From NCBI GenBank assembly GCA_016303265.1, contig JAEDLZ010000019.1, positions 1-19,523 on the forward strand: a DNA stretch of 19,523 nt, written 5' to 3'. Made by a program: the position numbers and the translations under genes. Positions 1 through 7,745 of the stretch are shown here, piece after piece. This DNA is from Clostridiales bacterium. Lineage in GTDB: Bacteria > Bacillota > Clostridia > Monoglobales > Monoglobaceae. Numbering within the stretch: the first letter of the stretch is position 1; each line of letters begins with the position of its first letter. The notes beneath the pieces are model-generated. The model had not been told where the DNA came from, searched no databases, and saw nothing but the letters and a program-made list of their open reading frames with translations.

Positions 1-1742
1 GGACTCTTAAGTCCATGCCGGAGGAGAAACAGCGTGAAAAGGCGAGAGAAACCCTTGAGGTATATGCTCCGTTGGCGCATCGCCTCGGTATGTCGAAAAT
101 CAAGTGGGAGCTTGAGGATTTATCCCTCCGGTATATTGACCCTATAGGATATTATGAAATTGTTGATAAAATTGCCCAGAAACGGGAAGAGCGAGAGTCC
201 TTCATAAAAAATATAATGGCAATAATTGAGAAACGACTTAAGGAAATCCACATAAACGGTCATATAGAAGGCAGGGCAAAGCACTTTTACAGTATATACA
301 GAAAAATGTTTATGCAAAACAAGAGCATAGACGAGCTTTATGACCTGCTTGCCGTCCGCGTTATAGTTGATACGGACGCAGACTGTTATGCGGTTCTTGG
401 CATGGTGCACGAACTATTCAAGCCTATACCGGGCAGATTCAAGGATTATATAGCTATGCCGAAGCCGAATATGTATCAGTCGCTTCATACAACGGTTATA
501 GGTCCTGACGGGACGCCCTTTGAAATTCAGATAAGAACATGGGAAATGCATCATACGGCGGAAAACGGAATCGCTGCCCACTGGAAATACAAAGAGGGCA
601 AGAGCGGCAGCTCTGACATGGACCAAAAGCTTGAATGGATAAAGCAGCTTCTTGAAATACAGAAGGATATGGCGAGTACGGAAGAGTTTATGCAAACTCT
701 TAAAATTGATATGTTCAGCGATGAGGTGTTTGTATTCACGCCAAAGGGTGATGTTATCAGCCTTCCGGCGGGGGCGACTCCCATAGATTTTGCCTATGCA
801 ATCCATAGCGCCGTGGGAAACAAGATGTCGGGCGCAAAGGTAAACGGGAAAATCGTTACATTGGACTATAAGCTGATAAACGGTGATATAGTGGATATAA
901 TAACATCAAATGCCGTTCACGGACCGAATCTTGACTGGCTTAAGATTGCAAAAACCTCTCAGGCGAGAAATAAAATCAATCAATGGCTCAGAAAAGAGAA
1001 CCGTACCGAAAATATTGCGAAGGGCAAGGAGTTTTTGGAAAAGGAATTTAAGAAGCTTAATCTGCCGCTTTCCTATGTAAATGACGAGAATTTTGTTGCC
1101 CCGATACTTAAGAAATACGGCTTCAAGAATCTCGAGGATATGTATGCCACACTGGGATACGGCGGGGTTAATGCGCATAAGTTTTTGGCAAGGCTGAAGG
1201 ATGAAGGCCGGAAAAAGCTTCAGGAGAGTTCAAATATTGTGGAAACTCCCGAAATTTTTGCGGTTAAAACCACAAGCAAGCCAAACAGCAGCGGCATTAT
1301 AGTAGACGGCATAGACAACTGCTTAATAAGGCTGTCCAAATGCTGCAATCCTGTACCGGGTGACAAAATTATCGGCTTTGTGACCAGGGGCAGAGGCGTT
1401 GCAATCCACCGTGCCGACTGCATAAATATGACCAACATACAGCATACTGACCCGAATCTTAACAGATTTATAGGCGTTCACTGGGCGGAGGAAATTTCGG
1501 GCAGCTTTCAGACGAATATATCAATCAGCGCGTCGGACAGAAATTCTCTGGTTGTGGATATAACAACCTTTCTGTGCAACCTCGGCGTTCCGCTTAGGGG
1601 GATAAATGCAAGTTCGACAAAGAACGGGCTGGCGGTTGTGGATGTAATAATAGAAGTAAGCAGCGGTACGCAGCTTCAGAAAGCCATAAAGGGTCTTAAG
1701 AAAATTGAGGGAGTTCACTCCGTTGTAAGACGGCGGGGATAA
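1..1742 (+). CDS. relA: RelA/SpoT-family (p)ppGpp synthetase/hydrolase, 5' end cut off by the window
   Basis: Bifunctional stringent-response enzyme that makes and degrades (p)ppGpp in the cytoplasm. The reading frame is open from base 3, and residues before the Met at base 15 match the family, so the true start and most of the HD hydrolase domain lie upstream. Visible in order are the tail of the HD domain (YAPLAHRLGMSKIKWELEDL), the synthetase domain at about bases 260-620 (RFKDYIA, YQSLHTT and EIQIRT motifs), the TGS domain at about 718-905, the conserved CC zinc-finger-type motif (1341-1346) followed by HRADC, and a C-terminal ACT domain from about 1500. The domain order is that of full-length Rel, not of a small alarmone synthetase. 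An MBL-fold hydrolase and hemZ follow, as in many Firmicutes, but the dtd gene often found next to relA is absent. Family assignment is essentially certain; whether the hydrolase is active cannot be judged here. Confidence 0.97.
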   Translation, partial: TLKSMPEEKQREKARETLEVYAPLAHRLGMSKIKWELEDLSLRYIDPIGYYEIVDKIAQKREERESFIKNIMAIIEKRLKEIHINGHIEGRAKHFYSIYRKMFMQNKSIDELYDLLAVRVIVDTDADCYAVLGMVHELFKPIPGRFKDYIAMPKPNMYQSLHTTVIGPDGTPFEIQIRTWEMHHTAENGIAAHWKYKEGKSGSSDMDQKLEWIKQLLEIQKDMASTEEFMQTLKIDMFSDEVFVFTPKGDVISLPAGATPIDFAYAIHSAVGNKMSGAKVNGKIVTLDYKLINGDIVDIITSNAVHGPNLDWLKIAKTSQARNKINQWLRKENRTENIAKGKEFLEKEFKKLNLPLSYVNDENFVAPILKKYGFKNLEDMYATLGYGGVNAHKFLARLKDEGRKKLQESSNIVETPEIFAVKTTSKPNSSGIIVDGIDNCLIRLSKCCNPVPGDKIIGFVTRGRGVAIHRADCINMTNIQHTDPNLNRFIGVHWAEEISGSFQTNISISASDRNSLVVDITTFLCNLGVPLRGINASSTKNGLAVVDVIIEVSSGTQLQKAIKGLKKIEGVHSVVRRRG

Positions 1743-1766
1743 TCAATAAAACGGGAAGAGAAGAAA

Positions 1767-2390
1767 ATGCTTTATTTAAAAAAATTTGTTACGGGAAAAT
1801 TGTATACCAACTGCTATATTTTGGGAGATACAAAAACTAAGGATGCTTATGTTTTTGACGCACCCGCTCACGGTAATGAGATTTATGAGTTTGCCGAAAA
1901 TCTGGGCTACAGTATTAAAGCCGTTATACTGACCCACGGCCATTTTGACCACATACTGGGACTTTCGGAGCTTGTGCAAAGGAGCGGCGCTCCGGTATTT
2001 ATGAGCGAGAGCGAGGCGGAACTTATAAACAATCCCGAGTTTAACCTGACGGCATATTTTATAGCACACCTCAGCCCTATAAAAGCAGATAAAGTGCTGA
2101 GGGACGGTGATATTTTGCCTCTCGGCGAATATGAAATAAGGGTTATTCACACGCCGGGACATACTATAGGAGGACTTAGTTTTTATACCGATAATATACT
2201 GATTAGCGGAGATACACTGTTTAAAGGCTCAATCGGCAAAACGGATCATATGACGGGGGATACGGAGATGGAAATTATGTCGATTAAGGAAAAACTTCTG
2301 ACCCTGCCTGATGAAACGAAAGTCTATCCGGGACACGGCGAGGAAACTACCATAGGAAGAGAGAGAAAGGAAAATATATTTTTAAGATGA
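1767..2390 (+). CDS. MBL-fold metallohydrolase, glyoxalase II-like
   Basis: A 207-residue cytoplasmic metallo-beta-lactamase-fold hydrolase of the YcbL/YqgX glyoxalase II-like group. The dinuclear metal site is complete: THGHFDH (bases 1936-1956), HTPGHT, the GDTLF aspartate and the C-terminal YPGHGEET histidine. Length is normal for the group. The ATG at 1767 follows a purine-rich GGGAAGAGAAG stretch. The gene lies 24 bases after relA, and its TGA overlaps the hemZ ATG (ATGA), which suggests translational coupling. Related proteins hydrolyse S-lactoylglutathione or other thioesters, but the substrate of the relA-hemZ linked version is not established as far as I know, so I give no symbol. 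Confidence 0.93.
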   Translation: MLYLKKFVTGKLYTNCYILGDTKTKDAYVFDAPAHGNEIYEFAENLGYSIKAVILTHGHFDHILGLSELVQRSGAPVFMSESEAELINNPEFNLTAYFIAHLSPIKADKVLRDGDILPLGEYEIRVIHTPGHTIGGLSFYTDNILISGDTLFKGSIGKTDHMTGDTEMEIMSIKEKLLTLPDETKVYPGHGEETTIGRERKENIFLR

Positions 2391-3553
2391 GCGAGATGAG
2401 GCCGTGGGGACTTCTTACCGGAATACGCCCAGTTAAGATTGCTATGAAGCTTCTTTTCGAGGGAAAGACTGACGAAGAGGTTGTAAAATATTTTAAAAAC
2501 GAATATGAAACGACGGATGAAAAGGCTGCTCTTGCATTGTCAATTGCAAAGGTTGAAAAGCCCATAATCGACAGTATGCCGCAAAACGGAATAAGTCTTT
2601 ATGTGGGGATTCCGTTCTGCCCGACAAGATGTCTTTACTGTTCCTTTGTGACAAACAGTATCCGTCATTCGGCAAAACTCATCCCAAAATATCTCGAATG
2701 TCTTATGCGGGAAATTGAGTATACGGCGGAAATCGTAAGGGAAAAGGGATATACGGTAGAAACGGTTTACATAGGGGGAGGGACCCCGACGACCCTTGAG
2801 GCATTTCAGCTTGAAATGCTTATAGATAAGCTGTATAAATCATTTGACCTTAAAAACCTGCGTGAATTTACGGTTGAGGCGGGACGCCCGGATACAATAA
2901 CGGAGGATAAGCTGAAGGTAATAAAGAGCTTTGACATTGACAGGATAAGCATAAATCCCCAGACCATGAATGAGCAGACGCTCAAAATCATAGGCAGAAA
3001 TCACACGCCGCAGCAAATTGTAAAGGCGTATGAAATGGCAAGAAAATGCGGAATCGATATTATCAATATGGATATAATTGCAGGGCTTCCCGGCGAGGAT
3101 TTTGAAATGTTTAGGCATACGGTTTCTGAGGTGGAGGCTCTTGAGCCGGAGAATACAACGGTTCACACAATGAGTATAAAACGCTCGTCAAGACTTCGGG
3201 AAACGCTTTCAAAGTACAGTCTGGCAGAGGACGGCAAAATTGCCGAAATGGTGGATTACGCCAGAGAAACCCTGATGGCAAAGGGAAAGCATCCTTATTA
3301 CCTGTACCGCCAGAAAAATATGCTGGGCAATCTTGAAAATGTCGGATACAGCAAAAAGGGGCTTGAAAGCTTATATAATATATTCATTATGGAGGAGGTT
3401 CAAACTATAATAGCTCTGGGCTGCGGCGGTGTTACGAAAACCGTTGACAGGGAAACGGATAGGATAGAGCGGATATTTAATGTAAAAGAGCCGCATGATT
3501 ATATTGAAAGAATAGACGAAATGCTGAAGAGAAAGGACTTTTTGAGGGAATAG
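2387..3553 (+). CDS. hemZ: HemZ-like radical SAM protein (coproporphyrinogen dehydrogenase family), N-terminally short
   Basis: Radical SAM enzyme of the HemN/HemZ group, 388 residues. The cluster-binding CxxxCxxC is at residues 78-85 (FCPTRCLYC). It is followed by GGGTPT, the VEAGRPDT and DRISINPQ strands, and a C-terminal part very like Bacillus HemZ (YYLYRQKNMLGNLENVGYS). B. subtilis HemZ is about 500 residues; this protein begins at the conserved WGLLTGIRP block and so lacks about the first 100 residues. There is no start codon upstream in frame before a stop, and the upstream DNA codes for a complete MBL hydrolase. The family is linked to oxygen-independent coproporphyrinogen III oxidation, but some homologues act as heme chaperones and no other heme gene is in view. 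Function is therefore family-level. Confidence 0.92.
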   Translation: MSEMRPWGLLTGIRPVKIAMKLLFEGKTDEEVVKYFKNEYETTDEKAALALSIAKVEKPIIDSMPQNGISLYVGIPFCPTRCLYCSFVTNSIRHSAKLIPKYLECLMREIEYTAEIVREKGYTVETVYIGGGTPTTLEAFQLEMLIDKLYKSFDLKNLREFTVEAGRPDTITEDKLKVIKSFDIDRISINPQTMNEQTLKIIGRNHTPQQIVKAYEMARKCGIDIINMDIIAGLPGEDFEMFRHTVSEVEALEPENTTVHTMSIKRSSRLRETLSKYSLAEDGKIAEMVDYARETLMAKGKHPYYLYRQKNMLGNLENVGYSKKGLESLYNIFIMEEVQTIIALGCGGVTKTVDRETDRIERIFNVKEPHDYIERIDEMLKRKDFLRE

Positions 3554-3555
3554 CT

Positions 3556-4362
3556 ATGAAAAGAGATTTTATTGATTATAATGTTGCGGGAATGCGTGAT
3601 TCTTTGAATGTTTTGATGAACTCTGTAAATGTAATTCAGCGGGAAAAGATGCTTTCGGCAAAAGGTATGGAGGCTACGGAGGCGGCGAAATATGCGCTGA
3701 CGCTTATATGCAGAAGCCTTACGATGATGGATGATGTAAAAGGTATGGCTTATTGCCCGGGCTATTACAATATTAAGGACTACCTGGACTCTGTATGTAC
3801 GGGATTTCAAAGTGTGTGCAGGCTGTTTAATACCGATATAGATGTTAATGTCCGTCCTGAGGACAATGAGAATATTGTCTTTGACGGGGAGGCAATGGAA
3901 AAAGTATTTTATAACTGCATATATATTCTCATTGCAAACAGCAGCTGCGAAAAATGCAAGCTGGCGCTCTCGGTTAAAAATTCCTTTAACACGGTGACCT
4001 TTTGTGTAAAGAGCAATGCGCCTTTTATTGGCAGTGCAACAAGAAAAGAAATGATAGATAATTTAAGCATCCGCCATGATTCCGTACAGGATTCGGATAA
4101 GGCGTATCTTGACAAGGTTGTGGAGCTTATGCGCGGCAGCGTTAATTTTTGCTCCGGAAAGAAAAGCGCAAAATTTGAGATTTGCATACCGAAGGATTTA
4201 AAGCTTGAGGCAACGATTATGAAAGAGGCTGAGGCAATTTTTATAAATAATGAATATGTTATGAAGTACGAAGCAAATCCGAGAAAAAATATCAGTATGT
4301 TTATGAGGCCGTTGCTTCGCAGTGAGGAACCGTGCATAGCGCATAATAAAATAATCAGTTAA
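3556..4362 (+). CDS. Degenerate histidine-kinase-like (pseudo-kinase) cytoplasmic protein
   Basis: A 268-residue soluble protein with no signal peptide or TM segment. I read it as a decayed histidine kinase core. Residues 10-28 (VAGMRDSLNVLMNSVNVIQ) line up with the H-box pattern SHELRTPLNVI, but the phospho-acceptor His becomes Ala11. Residues 50-85 resemble the second DHp helix. Residues 107-130 (VFDGEAMEKVFYNCIYILIANSS) resemble an N box, with Asn120 kept but the Mg-binding Asn replaced by Ile124. The G1 box DxGxG is replaced by SNAPFIG (153-159), and residues 187-211 follow the last strands of a GHKL domain. Neither autophosphorylation nor ATP binding is expected. The start is ATG two bases after hemZ, with GAGGG overlapping the hemZ end. 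It lies between hemZ and ymdB in the same operon. The role is unknown; a protein-protein scaffold or regulator is a guess. Confidence 0.7.
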   Translation: MKRDFIDYNVAGMRDSLNVLMNSVNVIQREKMLSAKGMEATEAAKYALTLICRSLTMMDDVKGMAYCPGYYNIKDYLDSVCTGFQSVCRLFNTDIDVNVRPEDNENIVFDGEAMEKVFYNCIYILIANSSCEKCKLALSVKNSFNTVTFCVKSNAPFIGSATRKEMIDNLSIRHDSVQDSDKAYLDKVVELMRGSVNFCSGKKSAKFEICIPKDLKLEATIMKEAEAIFINNEYVMKYEANPRKNISMFMRPLLRSEEPCIAHNKIIS

Positions 4363-4379
4363 ACGGAAGGGCTTTGAGT

Positions 4380-5165
4380 ATGAGGATTTTGACCATAGGC
4401 GATATAGTCGCTTCTGACGGCAGAGAGTATGTTTATAACAATCTGGGGAAAATTCGGAATAAATACAGGATAGATTACTGTGTGGCGAACGGTGAAAATG
4501 CGGCGGTGACAAACGGCATAACCGCAGACATTGCAAGAACGCTTATTGAGTCGGGCGTAGATGTTATAACAATGGGAAATCATACCTTCTCAAATAAGGA
4601 ATATCCTATAGTTTTGGAAGATAATCCGAGGGTAATACGCCCTGCCAATTATCCGCCCGAAACGGAGGGAGAGGGCTATTTTACAGAGGATATAGGCTAC
4701 GCAAGGATTGCGGTTATAAATGTTATGGGAAGAATGAATATGATGCCGCTTGACTGCCCGTTCCGCGAAACGGAGCGGATTATCGAAAAAATCAGAGATG
4801 AAGCGGATGTTATAATAATTGATTTCCATGCGGAAACCACAAGCGAAAAGCTTGCGTTCGGATATTATTTTGATGGCAAGGCAAGCGCAGTGTTCGGCAC
4901 GCATACCCATGTCCAGACGGCAGATGCGCAGATTATGCCCAAAGGCACGGGGTATATAACCGATGTAGGAATGACAGGCGTCCGCGAATCTGTTCTGGGT
5001 GTTAAGAAAGAGGCAATTATGGAAATGTATTACACCCGTAAACATACCCGCTTTGAAAAAGCGGAGGGGGAAGTGTGGTTTTCGGGCTGTGTATTCGATA
5101 TAGATGAAAAAACAGGCAGAACTGTTTCTGTGGAGAGATTGTATTTTTCGGAAAAGGAGCTGTAG
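4380..5165 (+). CDS. ymdB: YmdB-family metallophosphoesterase (TIGR00282)
   Basis: A 261-residue cytoplasmic dinuclear-metal phosphodiesterase. In B. subtilis YmdB acts on cyclic nucleotides such as 2',3'-cAMP and influences biofilm and sporulation choices. Counting from the ATG at 4380, the metal ligands fall at the B. subtilis positions as I recall them: Asp8 (IGDIV), Glu39-Asn40 (NGENAA), Asn67-His68 (GNHTF), His150 (DFHAE), His175 and His177 (GTHTHVQTAD). The ITDVGMTG signature is present. I prefer ATG 4380 over the in-frame TTG at 4374 because GGAAGGG (4365-4371) then sits 8 bases upstream and the protein starts MRIL like its family. The gene follows the pseudo-kinase by 17 bases. Confidence 0.96.
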   Translation: MRILTIGDIVASDGREYVYNNLGKIRNKYRIDYCVANGENAAVTNGITADIARTLIESGVDVITMGNHTFSNKEYPIVLEDNPRVIRPANYPPETEGEGYFTEDIGYARIAVINVMGRMNMMPLDCPFRETERIIEKIRDEADVIIIDFHAETTSEKLAFGYYFDGKASAVFGTHTHVQTADAQIMPKGTGYITDVGMTGVRESVLGVKKEAIMEMYYTRKHTRFEKAEGEVWFSGCVFDIDEKTGRTVSVERLYFSEKEL

Positions 5166-5261
5166 ACGGAAAAGGTTATTTTCGGCATAGACAAAGAGAG
5201 GTCAGAGCCGTTTTTAACCGTTGTTTTCCTGAAACAGCCGAAATATAACGGAGGTGCGGCT

Positions 5262-6053
5262 TTGGTTAAAACCGAAATTTATGACCGATGCTATATAAAA
5301 GATGAAAAGATAGAGAAAATCGGAAATATCCGGCACGGGTTTACAACGGCGAAGGGCGGATTCAGTACGGGAAGAATAAAGGGGCTTAATCTTGGCTTTC
5401 GTGTGGGTGACGACAAAGAAAGCGTTATTCGAAATTACCGTGCGGCGGCGGCCGATTTGGAATTGACATATGAAAATATGGTGCTTGCAAGGCAAACTCA
5501 CACGGATAATATAAGGGTTGTGACAAAGGCTGACTGCGGCAAAGGTCTGACGAGAGAAAGCGATATTTTTGACACGGACGGACTTATAACAAATGAGAAA
5601 AATATTCCCATGGTAATATTTTCGGCGGACTGCATACCTGTTCTGCTTGCCGCAAAGGACGGCAATGCAGTCGGTGCGGTTCATGCAGGCTGGAGGGGTA
5701 CGGAAAAGAAGATTCCGAAAAAAGCAGTGCGGCTTATGGAAAAGAATTACGGAGTCCGCCCGGAAAATATAATTGCGGCAATCGGCCCGGGAATAGGCCC
5801 CTGCTGTTTTGAAGTTGGGGAAGAGGTCGCTGCACAGTTTGACGAAAGATTTGTTATACCAAAGGGCGGCGGTAAATTTTATGTGGATTTGTGGCAGGCA
5901 AATGTTGCTTCGCTTCTTGAGGCGGGCGTTGCAAAGGAGAATATAAGCGTAGCGAAAATCTGTAACAAGTGCAGAGAAGATATGTTTTATTCCTATCGGG
6001 CGCACAGAGAAAAAACGGGCAGACAGGGAGCGATTATTGAAATAGCGAGGTAA
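5262..6053 (+). CDS. pgeF: Multicopper-oxidase-like laccase-domain protein PgeF (YlmD/YfiH family)
   Basis: A 263-residue cytoplasmic protein of the Cu-polyphenol-oxidase/laccase-domain family (DUF152). Members have purine nucleoside phosphorylase and adenosine deaminase activity, and PgeF edits peptidoglycan precursors in E. coli. The zinc-site residues are visible as His80 (RQTHTD), Cys124 (SADCIPVLL) and His141 (AVHAGWRGT), with the GPGIGPCCFEVG block after them. The start is TTG at 5262 behind a strong GGAGGTG (5250-5256, 5-base spacing); no ATG fits. It lies 96 bases after ymdB on the same strand. Which activity matters here cannot be told from sequence. Confidence 0.94.
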   Translation: MVKTEIYDRCYIKDEKIEKIGNIRHGFTTAKGGFSTGRIKGLNLGFRVGDDKESVIRNYRAAAADLELTYENMVLARQTHTDNIRVVTKADCGKGLTRESDIFDTDGLITNEKNIPMVIFSADCIPVLLAAKDGNAVGAVHAGWRGTEKKIPKKAVRLMEKNYGVRPENIIAAIGPGIGPCCFEVGEEVAAQFDERFVIPKGGGKFYVDLWQANVASLLEAGVAKENISVAKICNKCREDMFYSYRAHREKTGRQGAIIEIAR

Positions 6054-6082
6054 AACGGAAAACGATAAATCATAAAATCTGC

Positions 6083-6164
6083 AAACCGGTAAACCGTCAA
6101 CCGGAAAATCCGGATAATAGATAACAATAGCCGGGAGCGGCAAACCCAAAGACAACAAACCGGG
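6083..6164 (+). repeat. AACCGG-rich short degenerate repeats between pgeF and the solute-binding gene
   Basis: The 127-base gap after pgeF contains repeated AAACCGG-like words at 6083-6089, 6091-6097 (AAACCGT), 6098-6104 (CAACCGG) and 6157-6163, plus TCCGG at 6109-6113. CCGG is itself a palindrome, so small hairpins are possible. No T-tract follows, so it is not a normal terminator. It could be a protein-binding cluster or low-complexity sequence; no function is assigned. Confidence 0.4.
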
Positions 6165-6180
6165 AAAGGAGACAAAGCGT

Positions 6181-7740
6181 ATGAAAAAGCTTATGTGCAT
6201 AATAATATCGGCAGCTATGCTTTTTTCGCTGACTGCTTGCAAGAAAGACAGCAAAGAAGCGAAAAACAACAATACAGCCGTCTCCGAAAGCATTGCAGGC
6301 GATACCTTAACGATATATTCTCTGCGTGATGATACGCTGTGTCCGATTTATACGGATAATGAAGCCAACAGACAAATGCTCGGCATTGTATATGAAAGCC
6401 TTGTAAGGCTGACGGACAGCTTTGAAGCGGAGGGCGTTCTGGCAGATGAATGGAGCGTCAGTGAAGATGGTCTTAATTGGACATTTAGGTTAAAAGACGG
6501 AGTAAAATGGCATGACGGAGATGCTTTTACGGCGCAGGATGTTGTTTATACCATAAATATGATTAAGCTTGATGAGAGTAGCAGTTATTATAACAATGTC
6601 AGAAGGATTGAAAGTGCAAAAGCGGCGGATGGCAGTGTTATTCTGACCATAAACGAGCCCTGCGCAAATTTTGTCAATCTTATGACTTTTCCTATAATTA
6701 AAAGCCGGAGCGATGATATAGACAGAGGGACATATGTTCCCTGCGGAACGGGTGCGTATGTGTTCTCGGACGAAAATGAGGGAAATATGTACCTGCTCAA
6801 AAAGAACGAAAACTGGTGGGGCGGAGAGGCAAAAATCGACAAAATTCAGGTAAAGCTCCTGCCGGACAGCGAAACGGTCATGTATTCATTTTCGTCGGGA
6901 GATATAGACCTTGCGGACACGGAAAGGGGTCAATGGGGAAAATTTGTGAGTCGGGACTCGGTTCGCACCGTACCGTGCAGTCTTTCGGTTTATGACTTCG
7001 TCGGCGTTAACCATGGCAATACGGCGCTGGCGTGCGAGGAGGTCAGAAAGGCAATTGATAAGGTAATAGACCGCTCAAAAATAGTTGATGATATATTTGC
7101 AGGGTCGGCTGCTGCGGCAAACTGCCCCATAAGACAAAATTGGTTCTTAAACGGCGATTCGGAAACGGACTATAAAGCAGATAAAATTGAAGCCGAGAAA
7201 ATTCTGACGGATAAGGATTGGAAAAAGAGCGGAGGGGTTTACGGCAAAAAAATTGACAAGGCAACCCAAAAGCTTAAATTCAGCCTGATTGTAAATGAGG
7301 AAAACAGCAGCCGTATAAATATAGCCGAAAGTATAAAAACGGATATGGAAAGCATAGGAATGTCGGTAGAAATCGAAACACTGCCTTATGAGGACTATGA
7401 AAGCCGCATTGCAAGCGGAAATTACGATTTGTTTATAGGAAGCGTTATGCTTTCCGGGGAGCTTGATTTCAGGTTCTTGCTGGGTGAGGGAAATATGTTC
7501 GGATATTCCGATAAAAACATGGATAAAATTCTTGAGAAAACTCAGACGGCAGCAGGAAAGGAGAATATAACGGCACGGTACGGGTCATTCAAAAAGCAGT
7601 TTAACTCATCAGTCCCAATAATCGGGTTATGCTTTGAAAATTTTGATATGCTGTATAACAGCAGAATAGAGGGCGAGCTTAAAAGTTCGCAAAACAGCAT
7701 TTATGACGGAATATTTGACCTATCGCTAAAAGGAAGTTAG
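6181..7740 (+). CDS. Peptide/nickel-type ABC transporter solute-binding lipoprotein (SBP_bac_5)
   Basis: A 519-residue extracellular lipoprotein. The N-terminus is a lipoprotein signal with lipobox LTAC, giving Cys20 as the lipidated residue. The mature part has the family-5 pattern: YESLVRL, LADEWSVSEDGLNWTFRLKDGVKWHDG, FTAQDVVYT, the GTGAYVF block, and the C-terminal dipeptide-type lobe (VRKAIDKVIDRSKI). Length is usual for OppA/DppA-like proteins. The start is ATG 6181 behind AAAGGAGA. No permease or ATPase gene is adjacent, so it either serves a transporter encoded elsewhere or acts as a sensor or receptor. DNA polymerase IV follows after 5 bases. The ligand (oligopeptide, nickel chelate or other) cannot be read from sequence. 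Confidence 0.93.
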   Translation: MKKLMCIIISAAMLFSLTACKKDSKEAKNNNTAVSESIAGDTLTIYSLRDDTLCPIYTDNEANRQMLGIVYESLVRLTDSFEAEGVLADEWSVSEDGLNWTFRLKDGVKWHDGDAFTAQDVVYTINMIKLDESSSYYNNVRRIESAKAADGSVILTINEPCANFVNLMTFPIIKSRSDDIDRGTYVPCGTGAYVFSDENEGNMYLLKKNENWWGGEAKIDKIQVKLLPDSETVMYSFSSGDIDLADTERGQWGKFVSRDSVRTVPCSLSVYDFVGVNHGNTALACEEVRKAIDKVIDRSKIVDDIFAGSAAAANCPIRQNWFLNGDSETDYKADKIEAEKILTDKDWKKSGGVYGKKIDKATQKLKFSLIVNEENSSRINIAESIKTDMESIGMSVEIETLPYEDYESRIASGNYDLFIGSVMLSGELDFRFLLGEGNMFGYSDKNMDKILEKTQTAAGKENITARYGSFKKQFNSSVPIIGLCFENFDMLYNSRIEGELKSSQNSIYDGIFDLSLKGS

Positions 7741-7745
7741 TCCCT

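Noticed and set aside
5214..6293. Long minus-strand reading frame opposite pgeF (about 359 codons)
   Set aside because: It lies wholly antisense to a certain pgeF gene, has no recognisable domain, odd composition and no ribosome-binding site; it is a shadow frame.
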